Source of the DNA: Microvirga thermotolerans
GTDB taxonomy: Bacteria > Pseudomonadota > Alphaproteobacteria > Rhizobiales > Beijerinckiaceae
Direction: 5' to 3'
DNA: 64,000 nt
Assembly (NCBI RefSeq): GCF_009363855.1
Contig: NZ_CP045423.1
Location: 1,022,001-1,086,000 of the forward strand
A model generated the notes under the pieces. It searched no databases. It was given only the letters and a program-made list of their open reading frames with translations, and was not told where the DNA came from. Of the stretch, positions 1 to 7,980 are shown piece by piece (position 1 is the first letter of the stretch; the number at the start of each line of letters is the position of its first letter). Both the position numbers and the translations under genes were made by a program.

Positions 1-1898
1 GCAGCACGATCCGGCGCATGGTGGTGGCGGAGCGGGCGCCGAGCGTCAGCGACGCCTCGTCGAGGCTCTTGTCGATCTGGCTCAGCGTCGCGATGCCGGA
101 GCGCACGCCCACCGGCATGTTGCGGAAGACGAAGCACATCACGAGGATGAAGCCCGTGCCGGTGATCTCGATGGGCGGGACGTTGAAGGCGAGGATGTAG
201 GACACGCCGACGACGGTGCCGGGAATGGCGAAGCTCAGGAGCGTGCCGAACTCGAAGGCCCGCTGCCCCGAGAAGCGCTGGCGCGTGAGCAGGTAGGCCG
301 TGAGGAGGCCGATGGCGGCGGTGAGCGGCGCCGAGAGAGCCGCCACCTTCACGGTGGCGAAGAAGGAGTCCCAGGCCGAGCCGGAGAAGTAGAGTCCCCG
401 GTCGGTCCGCTCGATCCGGAAGGCGGTGAGGAAATGGTCCAGGGTCGGCGTGTAGTCGCGCCCCATGGAGCGCACGAAGCCGCCGACCGCGATGATCGCG
501 TAGATCACCAGGGTGAACAGCGCCCACGGGATCGCGGTGAAATAGGAGGCGAGGGCCACCCGGCGCGGCAGGGGGAGCGGGATGCCCGCGTCGCCCTTGC
601 CCGTGACCGTGGTGTAGACCTTCTTGCCGAGCCAGGCATGCTGCAGCCAGAAGGCGCCGAGGGTGAAGCCGAGCAGGATGATCGAAAGCACCGCGGCCCG
701 TCCCTGGTCCTGCTGGGCGCCGACCACGGCGAAGAAAATCTTCGTGGAGAGCACCTCGTAGTTGCCGCCCAGGACGAGCGGGTTGCCGAAATCGGCGAGG
801 CTTTCCACGAAGCCGAGGAGGAACGCATTGGCGAGGCCGGGCCGCATCAGCGGGAGCGTCACGGTCAGGAACGTCGTCCAGCTCTTCGCGCGCAGCGTCT
901 GCGACGCCTCCTCAAGGGTGGGGCTGATGCCCTGGACGACGCCGATCAGCACGAGGAAGGCGATGGGCGTAAAGGCCAGGAGCTGGGCGATGAAGACGCC
1001 GGGGAGCCCGTAGATCCAGCGGGAGCGCGGAATGCCGAACCACTCGTAGAGCACGGCCGAGAGCGCGCCGGAGCGGCCGAACAGCAGGATCAGCGCAAGG
1101 CCGATCACGAAAGGCGGCGTGATGATCGGCAGGACGCTCATCACGCGCAGGATCTTCTTGAAGCGGAAGCCCGTCCGCGTGGCGATGAGGGCGAAGGCGA
1201 GGCCGAGCGCCGTCGTCCCGAAGGCGACCAGGATGCCGAGGAAGAGCGTGTTCCAGGCGACGCCGCAGCGCAGGTCGCTCGTCAGGCAGTCCAGGCCCCA
1301 GATCGAGCGGTCCGTGAACTTCGCCAGGAACACCAGGGGGGCGAAGTGGCCGCGGTCGTCGGCGAAGGCGCTGGCGAGAATGGTCGTGACCGGGAAGAAG
1401 ACGAAGACGACGATGAGGGCGATGACCACGCCGATGGACGACGTCACGAAGGCGTCGCCCCGGCACCAGCCGCGCGCCGCCAGCCCGTGGCAGAGCACGA
1501 TGAGGAATGCGGTGGAGGTGAGCGCCGCGCCGTAGCCCATGCCGCCCTGACGCGGACCGGGTTCTCCGAACAGCGTCCTGAGCACCTCGAAGCTCCAGCC
1601 GTCGAGGCCGATGGAGAAGCCCTGCAGCAGGACGAGGCCGAGGCCGAGGATGCCGGACGCGGTGAGCCAGCCGGACAGCGATGCCGGATCGGACCGCACG
1701 ACCGGGCGCAGCAGCATCAGGAGCGGGACGGCCGCCGGCAGGAGCCACCATGCTCCCCTGAGGCCGAGCACGAGGCCGGATCCGCCCACGACGGCGTCCG
1801 TCCAGGAGGCGGCGCGATCGAAACCGTACCAGGGCAGGACCGCGTAGCCGATCCAGCCCAGGACGATCCAGCCGAGGGTTGCCCGCGACATGTTCATC
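1..1898 (-). CDS. ABC transporter permease, FbpB/PhnV-like double-domain type (partial)
   Basis: This is the inner-membrane permease of an iron(III) or 2-aminoethylphosphonate type importer. Translation of the minus strand from the ATG at 1898 stays open to the left edge (about 632 codons), so the C-terminus is missing. It holds many hydrophobic segments and two copies of a binding-protein-dependent permease domain; the first carries an EAA-like loop (EEASQTLRAKSW) and the second a similar one (DEASLTLGARSA). Both loops normally contact the ATPase. A second in-frame ATG lies at 1892. The binding protein gene is upstream on the same strand, separated by a terminator hairpin. The ATPase gene is probably beyond the edge. 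The substrate is inferred from family only. Confidence 0.85.
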
Positions 1899-1956
1899 CT
1901 CACACATGGCCCGGACGGGGCGCCGGACGCCCTTGTCCAGGATTGCACATTATTCG

Positions 1957-1988
1957 AAAAAAACGGCGAGGCGCAAAACGCCTCGCCG
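1957..1988 (-). terminator. Rho-independent terminator between binding-protein and permease genes
   Basis: A perfect 10-bp stem (1964-1973 with 1979-1988, CGGCGAGGCG) with a 5-nt loop is followed, on the minus strand, by seven T residues. It starts 19 nt after the stop codon of the binding-protein gene and lies before the permease start. Partial read-through would give much more binding protein than permease, which is usual for ABC importers. Confidence 0.8.
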
Positions 1989-2006
1989 CATGGGAGATCG
2001 TGCCGG

Positions 2007-3053
2007 CTATTTCGGCAGGTTCTTCACCTCGTTGTCCCACTTGGACAGGAGCCGCTTGCGCTCCTCGGAGGAGCCGTACTTGGCGAAATCGAAGTTGATG
2101 AGCTTGATCTCGCTGAGCTTCGGCGCCTGCGGCGGCACCGGCGTGTTCTTGTTCGACGGCACCTGGTACGATTTCGCCTCCGCGCCGAGCTTCTGCGCCT
2201 CGGGAGTCAGGGCCCAGTCGTAGAACTTCTTGGCGCTGTCCATGTTCTTGGCGCCCTTGATGATCGACATGGAGCCGATCTCGTAGCCGGTGCCCTCGCA
2301 GGGCGCGACGACCTTCACCGGGGCCTTGTCCACCACCATGGTCACGATGTCGTGCATGAAGGCGATGCCGGCGGTCGTCTCGCCGAGGGCCATGGCCTTG
2401 GCCGGAGCGGCGCCGGACTTGGTGTACTGGTTGACGTTCTTGTGCAGGGCCTTGAGATAGTCGAAGCCCTTGTCCTCGCCCATGATCTGAACGATGGTCG
2501 CCAGGAGCGTGTAGGCCGTGCCCGAGGAATTCGGGTCGGCCATCTGCACCTCGTCCTTCAGCTTAGGATTGAGGAGGTCCGCCCAGCACTTCGGCTCGGG
2601 AATGCCCTTCGACTTGATGAGCTCCGTGTTGTAGCCGAAGCCGAGCGCGCCCGAGTAGATGCCGACCGTGCGCTGCTTGGACTGCTCCCACTGGCGCACC
2701 GCCCAGTCCTGGAGCTCGGCGAGCTTCGGCGACTTGTACTCGACGGTGAGGCCCTCCTCGGCGGCCTGCATGTGCGGGTCGCCCGTGCCGCCCCACCAGA
2801 TGTCGGCGCGGGGGTTGGCGGCCTCGGCTTTGACCTGCGCATAGATCTCGCCCGAGCTCTTGCGGGTCATCGAAACCTTGATGCCGGTCTCCCGCTCGAA
2901 GGCGGTGGTCATGGCCCGGCACCATTCCTCCTGCACGCCGCAGTACATGACGAGGGCCCCCTGGGCCTGCGCCTGCCCGGCGGACAGGAACGAGAGTGCC
3001 GTAGCGGCACCGGCCAGCATCGTGGCTGCAATGAGGTTTTTCTTCGGTTTCAC
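2007..3053 (-). CDS. ABC transporter periplasmic substrate-binding protein (Fe3+/phosphonate family)
   Basis: A 348-residue periplasmic binding protein. The start is GTG, preceded by GGGAGGATCC, a strong ribosome binding site. Residues 1-30 form a Sec signal peptide with Lys-rich start, hydrophobic core and an AQA-type cleavage site. The mature part begins GALVMYCG and shows the class-II binding protein pattern of the FutA/AfuA and PhnS group (FERETGIKV, RADIWWGGTGDPH, LGFGYNTELIKSKG). It delivers ligand to the permease encoded downstream on the same strand. The family covers ferric iron, 2-aminoethylphosphonate and some sugar phosphates, and I cannot tell which applies here. Confidence 0.85.
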   Translation of the reverse strand: MKPKKNLIAATMLAGAATALSFLSAGQAQAQGALVMYCGVQEEWCRAMTTAFERETGIKVSMTRKSSGEIYAQVKAEAANPRADIWWGGTGDPHMQAAEEGLTVEYKSPKLAELQDWAVRQWEQSKQRTVGIYSGALGFGYNTELIKSKGIPEPKCWADLLNPKLKDEVQMADPNSSGTAYTLLATIVQIMGEDKGFDYLKALHKNVNQYTKSGAAPAKAMALGETTAGIAFMHDIVTMVVDKAPVKVVAPCEGTGYEIGSMSIIKGAKNMDSAKKFYDWALTPEAQKLGAEAKSYQVPSNKNTPVPPQAPKLSEIKLINFDFAKYGSSEERKRLLSKWDNEVKNLPK

Positions 3054-3260
3054 AAGGATCCTCCCAGAAAGCCAAGTTTATTGTTTTCTTTGGTCGGCTA
3101 AGCTCCAACCAATGGGCCCTCGGGTCAAGACCCTTGAGCGGCGACTTTCGAAGGATCCGGCGAAGAGCCGTGCGCGAGCGCCGGAACCGCACGGCCATGC
3201 TGCAGGGAAAAGAGCTTCTTCTCTGTGGACAAACGGGTTCCCCGAGGCGGGTGCGATCGG

Positions 3261-4055
3261 TCAGGCGGGGTCCTTACGGATACCCGTCGCCGCGGAGATC
3301 TCGTCGGCGAGTTCCGGCGTCGAGACCAGGACGGGGTTGCCCTTGCGGAGGCCGTCGCCCGCCAGGAAATTGTTGGTCCAGCCCCCGGCCTCCTCGACGA
3401 TCAGGAGCCCCGCCAGGGCGTCCCAGGCATTGATGTGCAGCTCGCAATAGGCGTCGATCCGGCCGTCCGCCACGTAGGCGATGCCGAGCGTTCCCGAGCC
3501 GCCCCGGCGCACGTTGACCCCCGTGTGCTTCAGCCGCTCCACCATGGCGACGTAGCTGTCCGCCGGAAGGCGCGACGACCAGCCGGCCTCCACCGTGGCC
3601 TGCCGGATGTCGGCAAGCCCGCTCACGCGGATGGCCTTTCCGTTCAGGGCCGCGCCGAAGCCGCGGCGGGCGGTGTAGAGTTCGTCGTGCATCACGTCCA
3701 GGACGACGCCGATCTCGACCCGGTTGTCGCGGATGAAGGCGATGGAGATGGCGAAGTGGGGGATGCCGCGGGCGAAGTTCGCGGTTCCGTCGATGGGATC
3801 CACGACCCAGACATCCCGCTCGAAGGAACCGCCGCCCTCCTCTCCGAAGAAGGCGTCTCCCGGGAACCGGGCGAGGAGGCGGCCGCGGATCAGCTCCTCC
3901 ACCTCGGAATCCGTCGCGGTCAGGAAGTCCTGGGGTCCCTTCATGTCGGCGAGCTGGGAACGGGGCCGCTCGAGGAACCGCCGGCGCGCCAGCGCACCTG
4001 CCTCCCGTGCGACCTCGCAGGCCGCCTCGAAACGCGTCTTCAGATCGTCTTGCAT
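3261..4055 (-). CDS. Inositol monophosphatase family protein
   Basis: A Mg2+-dependent phosphomonoesterase of the IMPase/FBPase/CysQ superfamily, 264 residues from the ATG at 4055. Metal-binding motifs are complete: GEE at 71-73, DPIDGT at 86-91 and WDALAG at 211-216. The superfamily hydrolyses inositol phosphate, histidinol phosphate, fructose-1,6-bisphosphate or 3'-phosphoadenosine phosphate, and the substrate cannot be assigned from motifs alone. An upstream in-frame ATG at 4100 would add 15 poorly conserved-looking residues; neither start has a clear ribosome binding site. The gene stands alone, divergent from the Nudix gene. Confidence 0.85.
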   Translation of the reverse strand: MQDDLKTRFEAACEVAREAGALARRRFLERPRSQLADMKGPQDFLTATDSEVEELIRGRLLARFPGDAFFGEEGGGSFERDVWVVDPIDGTANFARGIPHFAISIAFIRDNRVEIGVVLDVMHDELYTARRGFGAALNGKAIRVSGLADIRQATVEAGWSSRLPADSYVAMVERLKHTGVNVRRGGSGTLGIAYVADGRIDAYCELHINAWDALAGLLIVEEAGGWTNNFLAGDGLRKGNPVLVSTPELADEISAATGIRKDPA

Positions 4056-4245
4056 GTGAGTGTCCGCCCCCGGAACGCTAAGGGCCCGACGGGCCGTCAT
4101 CGGGCATTCATGTTGACATGTTACAAAGTTCGATGCGACTCATTCCGAGACCGCCTGACGGAACCTTGCAGTTCGGTTGTTGATTAGCCGGCTCAAATCA
4201 ACCAGATTTGGAACCTCACCTCAAGAGAGCCTTCCCAAAGAGAGA

Positions 4246-4683
4246 ATGCCCAAGAATCCAGAAACCCTTCCCAACGGCGAGCTGTGTCAGGTAGCAGCGC
4301 TCCCCTTCCGCATCAGGGACGGGAAGGTCGAGGTTCTCCTCGTCACCTCCCGGGAGACGAAGCGCTGGCTCATTCCCAAGGGCTGGCCGATGAAGGGCAA
4401 GAAGCCCCACAAGGCCGCGGCCCAGGAGGCGGTGGAGGAGGCGGGCGTGAAGGGCGCCATCCGGCACAAGCCCATCGGACACTACGAATACTGGAAGCGC
4501 CGGACCGAGCATTTCGACCTGTGCCGGGTCGACGTCTACCCGCTCGAGGTCTCCAAGCAGCTCAAGACATGGCGGGAGAAGGGGCAGCGCGATGCCCAGT
4601 GGTTCGAGGTGGAGGATGCCGCCTATCAGGTCCTTGAGCCCGCCCTGGCCGAACTGATCCGGGGGCTCCCCGCCCGCCTGTGA
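4246..4683 (+). CDS. Nudix hydrolase
   Basis: A 145-residue Nudix-fold pyrophosphohydrolase of the short type that cleaves nucleoside or inositol diphosphates. The Nudix box is at about residues 46-68 (GWPMKG...QEAVEEAGV). The catalytic EExG is intact, but the Arg of the usual REUXEEXGU is Gln and the first Glu is Lys. The ATG at 4246 is preceded by AAAGAGAG, and the protein begins [11 protein letters not shown]. An in-frame ATG at 4177 would extend it into sequence that looks non-coding. It is divergent from the inositol-phosphatase-like gene. Confidence 0.85.
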   Translation: MPKNPETLPNGELCQVAALPFRIRDGKVEVLLVTSRETKRWLIPKGWPMKGKKPHKAAAQEAVEEAGVKGAIRHKPIGHYEYWKRRTEHFDLCRVDVYPLEVSKQLKTWREKGQRDAQWFEVEDAAYQVLEPALAELIRGLPARL

Positions 4684-4810
4684 CCGCATTCCCGCGGGCC
4701 GGCGTGGAAATTTCGGCCTGCAAGGGAACGCAAGCATTCCCAGAAAGTCTTCCTTAGCGTCATCGGCGGCCGTGCGGCCACGACCCTCGCGACGTTCACG
4801 GGAGATCGGA

Positions 4811-5986
4811 ATGAAAGCGCTTCGCTGGTACGGGAAAGGGGATATCCGCTGCGAGCAGGTTCCCGATCCGGGAATCGAGGACCCGCGCGACGCGATCATC
4901 AAGGTGACGAGCTGCGCGATCTGCGGATCCGACCTGCATCTCTACAACCATTTCATGCCCGGAATGCAGAAGGGCGACATCCTGGGCCACGAGACCATGG
5001 GCGAGGTGGTCGAGGTCGGGTCCGCCGTCCGGAACCTGAAGGTGGGCGACCGGGTCGTGATTCCGTTCACCATCATCTGCGGCGAGTGCGACCAGTGCCG
5101 ACGAGGCAATTACTCGGTCTGCGAGCGATCCAACCGCAACGCCCATCTCGCCGCCAAGGCCTTCGGCCACACTACGGCCGGCCTCTTCGGCTACACGCAC
5201 CTCACGGGCGGCTACGCGGGCGGGCAGGCGGAGTACCTGCGCGTTCCCTATGCGGACGCGACGCACGTGAAGGTCCCCGACGGCATTCCGGACGAGAAGC
5301 TTCTCTTCCTCAGCGATATCTTTCCCACCGGCTGGCAGGCGGCGGTCCAGTGCGACATCGAGCCGACGGACACGGTCGCGATCTGGGGCGCAGGCCCCGT
5401 GGGCCAGATGGCGATCCGCAGCGCTCTCCTGCTCGGCGCCAGGCAGGTCGTCGCCATCGACAGGATTCCCGAGCGCCTCAGCATGGCCCGGGCCGGCGGC
5501 GCGATCGCCATCAACTTCGAGGAGGAGAGCGTCATCGAGCGCCTCAACGAGCTGACGGCGGGCAGGGGGCCGGAGAAATGCATCGACGCGGTCGGCATGG
5601 AGGCGCACGTGTCGATGGCTCATCCCGACACCATCCTCGACCGCGCCAAGCAGGCGGTGATGCTCGAGACCGACCGCCCGCACGTCCTGCGGGAGATGAT
5701 CTATGTCTGCCGCCCGGCGGGCGTCCTTTCGGTGCCGGGCGTCTATGGCGGGCTTCTCGACAAGATCCCCTTCGGGGCCGTCATGAACAAGGGCCTCACG
5801 ATCCGCACCGGCCAGACGCACGTGAACCGGTGGACCGACGATCTTCTGAGGCGGATTCAGGAAGGGCAGATCGACCCCTCCTTCGTCATCACCCACACGG
5901 CCGGTCTGGAAGACGGACCGCAAATGTACGAGACATTCCGCGATAAGAAGGACGGCTGCGTCAAAGTCGTCCTCAAGCCCCAGTGA
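4811..5986 (+). CDS. Zinc-dependent alcohol dehydrogenase
   Basis: A medium-chain zinc alcohol dehydrogenase, 391 residues, probably NAD-linked. Catalytic zinc ligands C38 and H60/E61 (GHE motif) and the structural zinc set C90, C93, C96, C104 are present. The Rossmann motif GAGPVG follows near residue 197. The insert-rich layout resembles the glutathione-independent formaldehyde dehydrogenase and threonine-dehydrogenase-like branch. The start at 4811 follows GGAGATCG. The next gene begins within 10 bases of the stop, suggesting co-transcription of this gene with the hypothetical, DUF488 and MOSC genes. The substrate is unknown. Confidence 0.85.
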   Translation: MKALRWYGKGDIRCEQVPDPGIEDPRDAIIKVTSCAICGSDLHLYNHFMPGMQKGDILGHETMGEVVEVGSAVRNLKVGDRVVIPFTIICGECDQCRRGNYSVCERSNRNAHLAAKAFGHTTAGLFGYTHLTGGYAGGQAEYLRVPYADATHVKVPDGIPDEKLLFLSDIFPTGWQAAVQCDIEPTDTVAIWGAGPVGQMAIRSALLLGARQVVAIDRIPERLSMARAGGAIAINFEEESVIERLNELTAGRGPEKCIDAVGMEAHVSMAHPDTILDRAKQAVMLETDRPHVLREMIYVCRPAGVLSVPGVYGGLLDKIPFGAVMNKGLTIRTGQTHVNRWTDDLLRRIQEGQIDPSFVITHTAGLEDGPQMYETFRDKKDGCVKVVLKPQ

Positions 5987-5994
5987 GGTGTCCC

Positions 5995-6567
5995 ATGGCC
6001 CATCGTCATCGCACGCGCTCCCACGCCCGCCCGCCGGCCTCCGCCGAGGCGCTCGCCCGCGGCCTCGGCTGGTTCAGTCTCGCGCTCGGCGCCGCCGAGC
6101 TGCTCGGGGCCAGGAGCATGGCCCGCTGGCTCGGCATGGAGCGTCACGAGAGCCTCATCCGCGCCTATGGCGTTCGGGAGATCGCCACCGGCATCGGCAT
6201 CCTCGCGCAGAAGGACCCGGCGCCGTGGATCTGGGGGCGCGTCGCCGGCGACGCGCTCGACCTCGCGACCCTGAGCGGAGCCCTGCGCGATCCGAAAGCC
6301 CATCGGGACCGTGTCGCGGTGGCCTTCGGCGCGGTCATGGGTGCAACCGTGCTCGACGTGGCCTGCGCCAATGCCCTGAGCGGGCAGGAACCCCCGCGGC
6401 ACAGGCGCGCCGTCGACTACAGCGACCGCAGCGGCCTGCCGCGCCCGCCGGGCCAGATGCGGGGAGCGGCGCGCGACTTCGAGGTGCCGCGGGACATGCG
6501 CATTCCCGATGCGCTGCGCCCCTACAGGCAGCCGCGGCGCCAGGAGCGGCCGCAGCCCTCCATGTAA
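5995..6567 (+). CDS. Conserved hypothetical membrane-associated protein
   Basis: A 190-residue protein of unknown function. Residues 18-135 contain three or four weakly hydrophobic helices (GWFSLALGAAELLGARSMAR, IATGIGILA, VAVAFGAVMGATVLDVACA), and the Arg/Pro-rich C-terminus is probably cytosolic. Similar stretches are sometimes fused to cyclase/dehydrase (START-like) domains, but that domain is absent here. The ATG at 5995 has GAGGTG 5 bases upstream; an alternative GTG at 5983 overlaps the dehydrogenase stop. It lies in a same-strand run from the dehydrogenase to the MOSC gene. Confidence 0.65.
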   Translation: MAHRHRTRSHARPPASAEALARGLGWFSLALGAAELLGARSMARWLGMERHESLIRAYGVREIATGIGILAQKDPAPWIWGRVAGDALDLATLSGALRDPKAHRDRVAVAFGAVMGATVLDVACANALSGQEPPRHRRAVDYSDRSGLPRPPGQMRGAARDFEVPRDMRIPDALRPYRQPRRQERPQPSM

Positions 6568-6578
6568 GGCTGAACGCC

Positions 6579-7028
6579 ATGGCGAAGCCCCGGCTGTTCA
6601 CCATCGGCTACGAGGGAGCGGATCCCGACCGCTTTCTCGCCGCGCTGCAGGATGCCGGGGTGGCGGTGCTTGCCGACGTGCGCGCCGTGGCTCTTTCCCG
6701 CAAGCGCGGCTTTTCCAAGTCGGCGCTGCGGGATGCGCTCGCCCAGCGGGACATCGGGTACGATCACTTCATCCGCCTCGGAACCCCGAAGGAGGGGCGC
6801 CAGGCCGCCCGCGCCGGCGACGCCGCCACGATGCAGCGGATCTACTGCGAGGAGGTTCTCGCCGCCCCGGACGCTCAGGAGGCCTTCGAGCAGCTGGCCG
6901 AACTCGCGCTGAACCGGCCCACCTGCCTGCTCTGCTTCGAGCGGGATCCCGCCGTCTGCCATCGCCGCATCCTCTCCGACCGGCTCCGGAAGCGCGGCCT
7001 GGAGGTGGTCGACCTCTTCGCCATCTGA
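6579..7028 (+). CDS. DUF488 family protein
   Basis: A 149-residue member of the DUF488 family, whose biochemical role is not established. It shows the family pattern: FTIGYEG at the N-terminus, a DVR motif (LADVRAVALSRKRGFSK), and a C-terminal CFERDPAVCHR motif with two cysteines and a His that could bind metal. It starts 9 bases after the previous stop and belongs to the same transcription unit. Confidence 0.85.
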   Translation: MAKPRLFTIGYEGADPDRFLAALQDAGVAVLADVRAVALSRKRGFSKSALRDALAQRDIGYDHFIRLGTPKEGRQAARAGDAATMQRIYCEEVLAAPDAQEAFEQLAELALNRPTCLLCFERDPAVCHRRILSDRLRKRGLEVVDLFAI

Positions 7029-7091
7029 CGGCCTTGACAGGATCCGCATCGGTGCCGCTGGCTCAGCTCTCGGGTGCAGGAGGAGCAAGGC

Positions 7092-7634
7092 ATGAATCCC
7101 GTCGTCGAAGCGGTCAGTTCCCACCCGAGGCATGCCTTCAGCAAGATCAACCGGGACCGGGTTCGCCTCGTCGCGGGGCTCGGCGTCGAGGGGGATGCCC
7201 ATGCGGGCGCGACCGTCAGGCACCGGTCGCGGGTGGCCAGGGATCCGACCCGGCCGAACCTGCGCCAGGTTCACCTGATCCCCGGGGAACTGCACGACGA
7301 GTTGCGCGGCAGGGGCTTCCGTGTGTCCGCCGGAGACATGGGCGAGAACGTCACGACGCGCGGCCTCGACCTCCTTTCCCTCCCGACAGGGACGCGCCTG
7401 CGTCTCGGAGAGGAGGCGCTGCTGGAGGTGACGGGTTTGCGCAATCCCTGCGTTCAGATCGACCGTTTCCGGAAGGGGATGATGGCGGCGGTGCTCGACC
7501 GCGACCCGGCGGGCAATCTCGTGCGCAGGGCGGGAATCATGGCGATCGTTCTGCACAGCGGCGAGGTGAGGCCCGGCGATGCGATCGAGGTCGAGCTTCC
7601 AGCGCCGCCTCATCGGCCCCTCGTTCCGGTCTGA
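7092..7634 (+). CDS. MOSC domain-containing protein
   Basis: A single-domain MOSC protein of 180 residues, related to the C-terminal domain of molybdenum cofactor sulfurase and to the YiiM/YuaD group, which handle Moco-bound sulfur or N-hydroxylated substrates. Motifs seen are GVEGDAHAG (31-39), GDMGENVT (81-88) and the conserved Cys in GLRNPC (C120), which would carry persulfide or bind Moco. The ATG at 7092 has an excellent ribosome binding site (AGGAGGAGC). A perfect hairpin follows 27 bases after the stop. Confidence 0.85.
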   Translation: MNPVVEAVSSHPRHAFSKINRDRVRLVAGLGVEGDAHAGATVRHRSRVARDPTRPNLRQVHLIPGELHDELRGRGFRVSAGDMGENVTTRGLDLLSLPTGTRLRLGEEALLEVTGLRNPCVQIDRFRKGMMAAVLDRDPAGNLVRRAGIMAIVLHSGEVRPGDAIEVELPAPPHRPLVPV

Positions 7635-7661
7635 AGGTGAGGCGATGCCGAGTGATCGGTC

Positions 7662-7680
7662 GCATCAAATCTTTTGATGC
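7662..7680. repeat. Perfect inverted repeat after the MOSC gene
   Basis: GCATCAAA (7662-7669) and TTTGATGC (7673-7680) form an 8-bp perfect dyad with a 3-base centre. No T-run follows on the plus strand, so it is a poor terminator. It is equally a possible operator for the downstream ABC gene. Confidence 0.45.
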
Positions 7681-7786
7681 AGTCTCGGGGCCGAAATTCC
7701 GGAAAAAATCCCTCCCGCTATTGCCAGGCGCGGGGACATTCGGTAGGTTCGCCGAACGGATTCATTTGCTTGAGAGGGAGGATTGC

Positions 7787-7837
7787 ATGGCAGTTGTCGC
7801 ATGCTTGCGCAATAAACCTCCCGTGTCCGGCCTCTAG
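7787..7837 (+). CDS. Candidate 16-residue leader peptide
   Basis: An ATG at 7787 with a strong upstream ribosome binding site (GAGGGAGG) opens a 16-codon frame, MAVVACLRNKPPVSGL, ending in TAG at 7835-7837. It is followed by a GC-rich element (GGGCCC repeated around a GCG) near 7850-7865 and lies 144 bases before the ABC exporter start. The ribosome binding site is unusually good for chance sequence. A leader or attenuator role is speculation, and no run of one regulatory codon is present. Confidence 0.3.
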   Translation: MAVVACLRNKPPVSGL

Positions 7838-7980
7838 GTCGAGCGGACGGGGCCCGCGGGGCCCGAACAATCCGGTTACTTCCCAATCGTGAACGTCAGC
7901 GCGCGCCGCACGAAGAGCGCAGCGTCCATCGTTCTGCCAGCATTCAGGAGAGGCTCGCCCTGGCGCGGGCCAATCGTTCC

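Larger units (their letters stand above)
7635..7980. other. Intergenic region of 346 bp
   Basis: This gap between the MOSC gene and the ABC exporter holds the inverted repeat at 7662-7680, the candidate leader peptide at 7787-7837 and a GC-rich dyad near 7850-7865. I see no other gene and no tRNA-like fold in it. Confidence 0.6.

Noticed and set aside
434..2098. Long plus-strand frame over the permease
   Set aside because: Its Arg/Glu/Ala-rich composition has no domain pattern, while the minus strand gives a clean permease with membrane helices.
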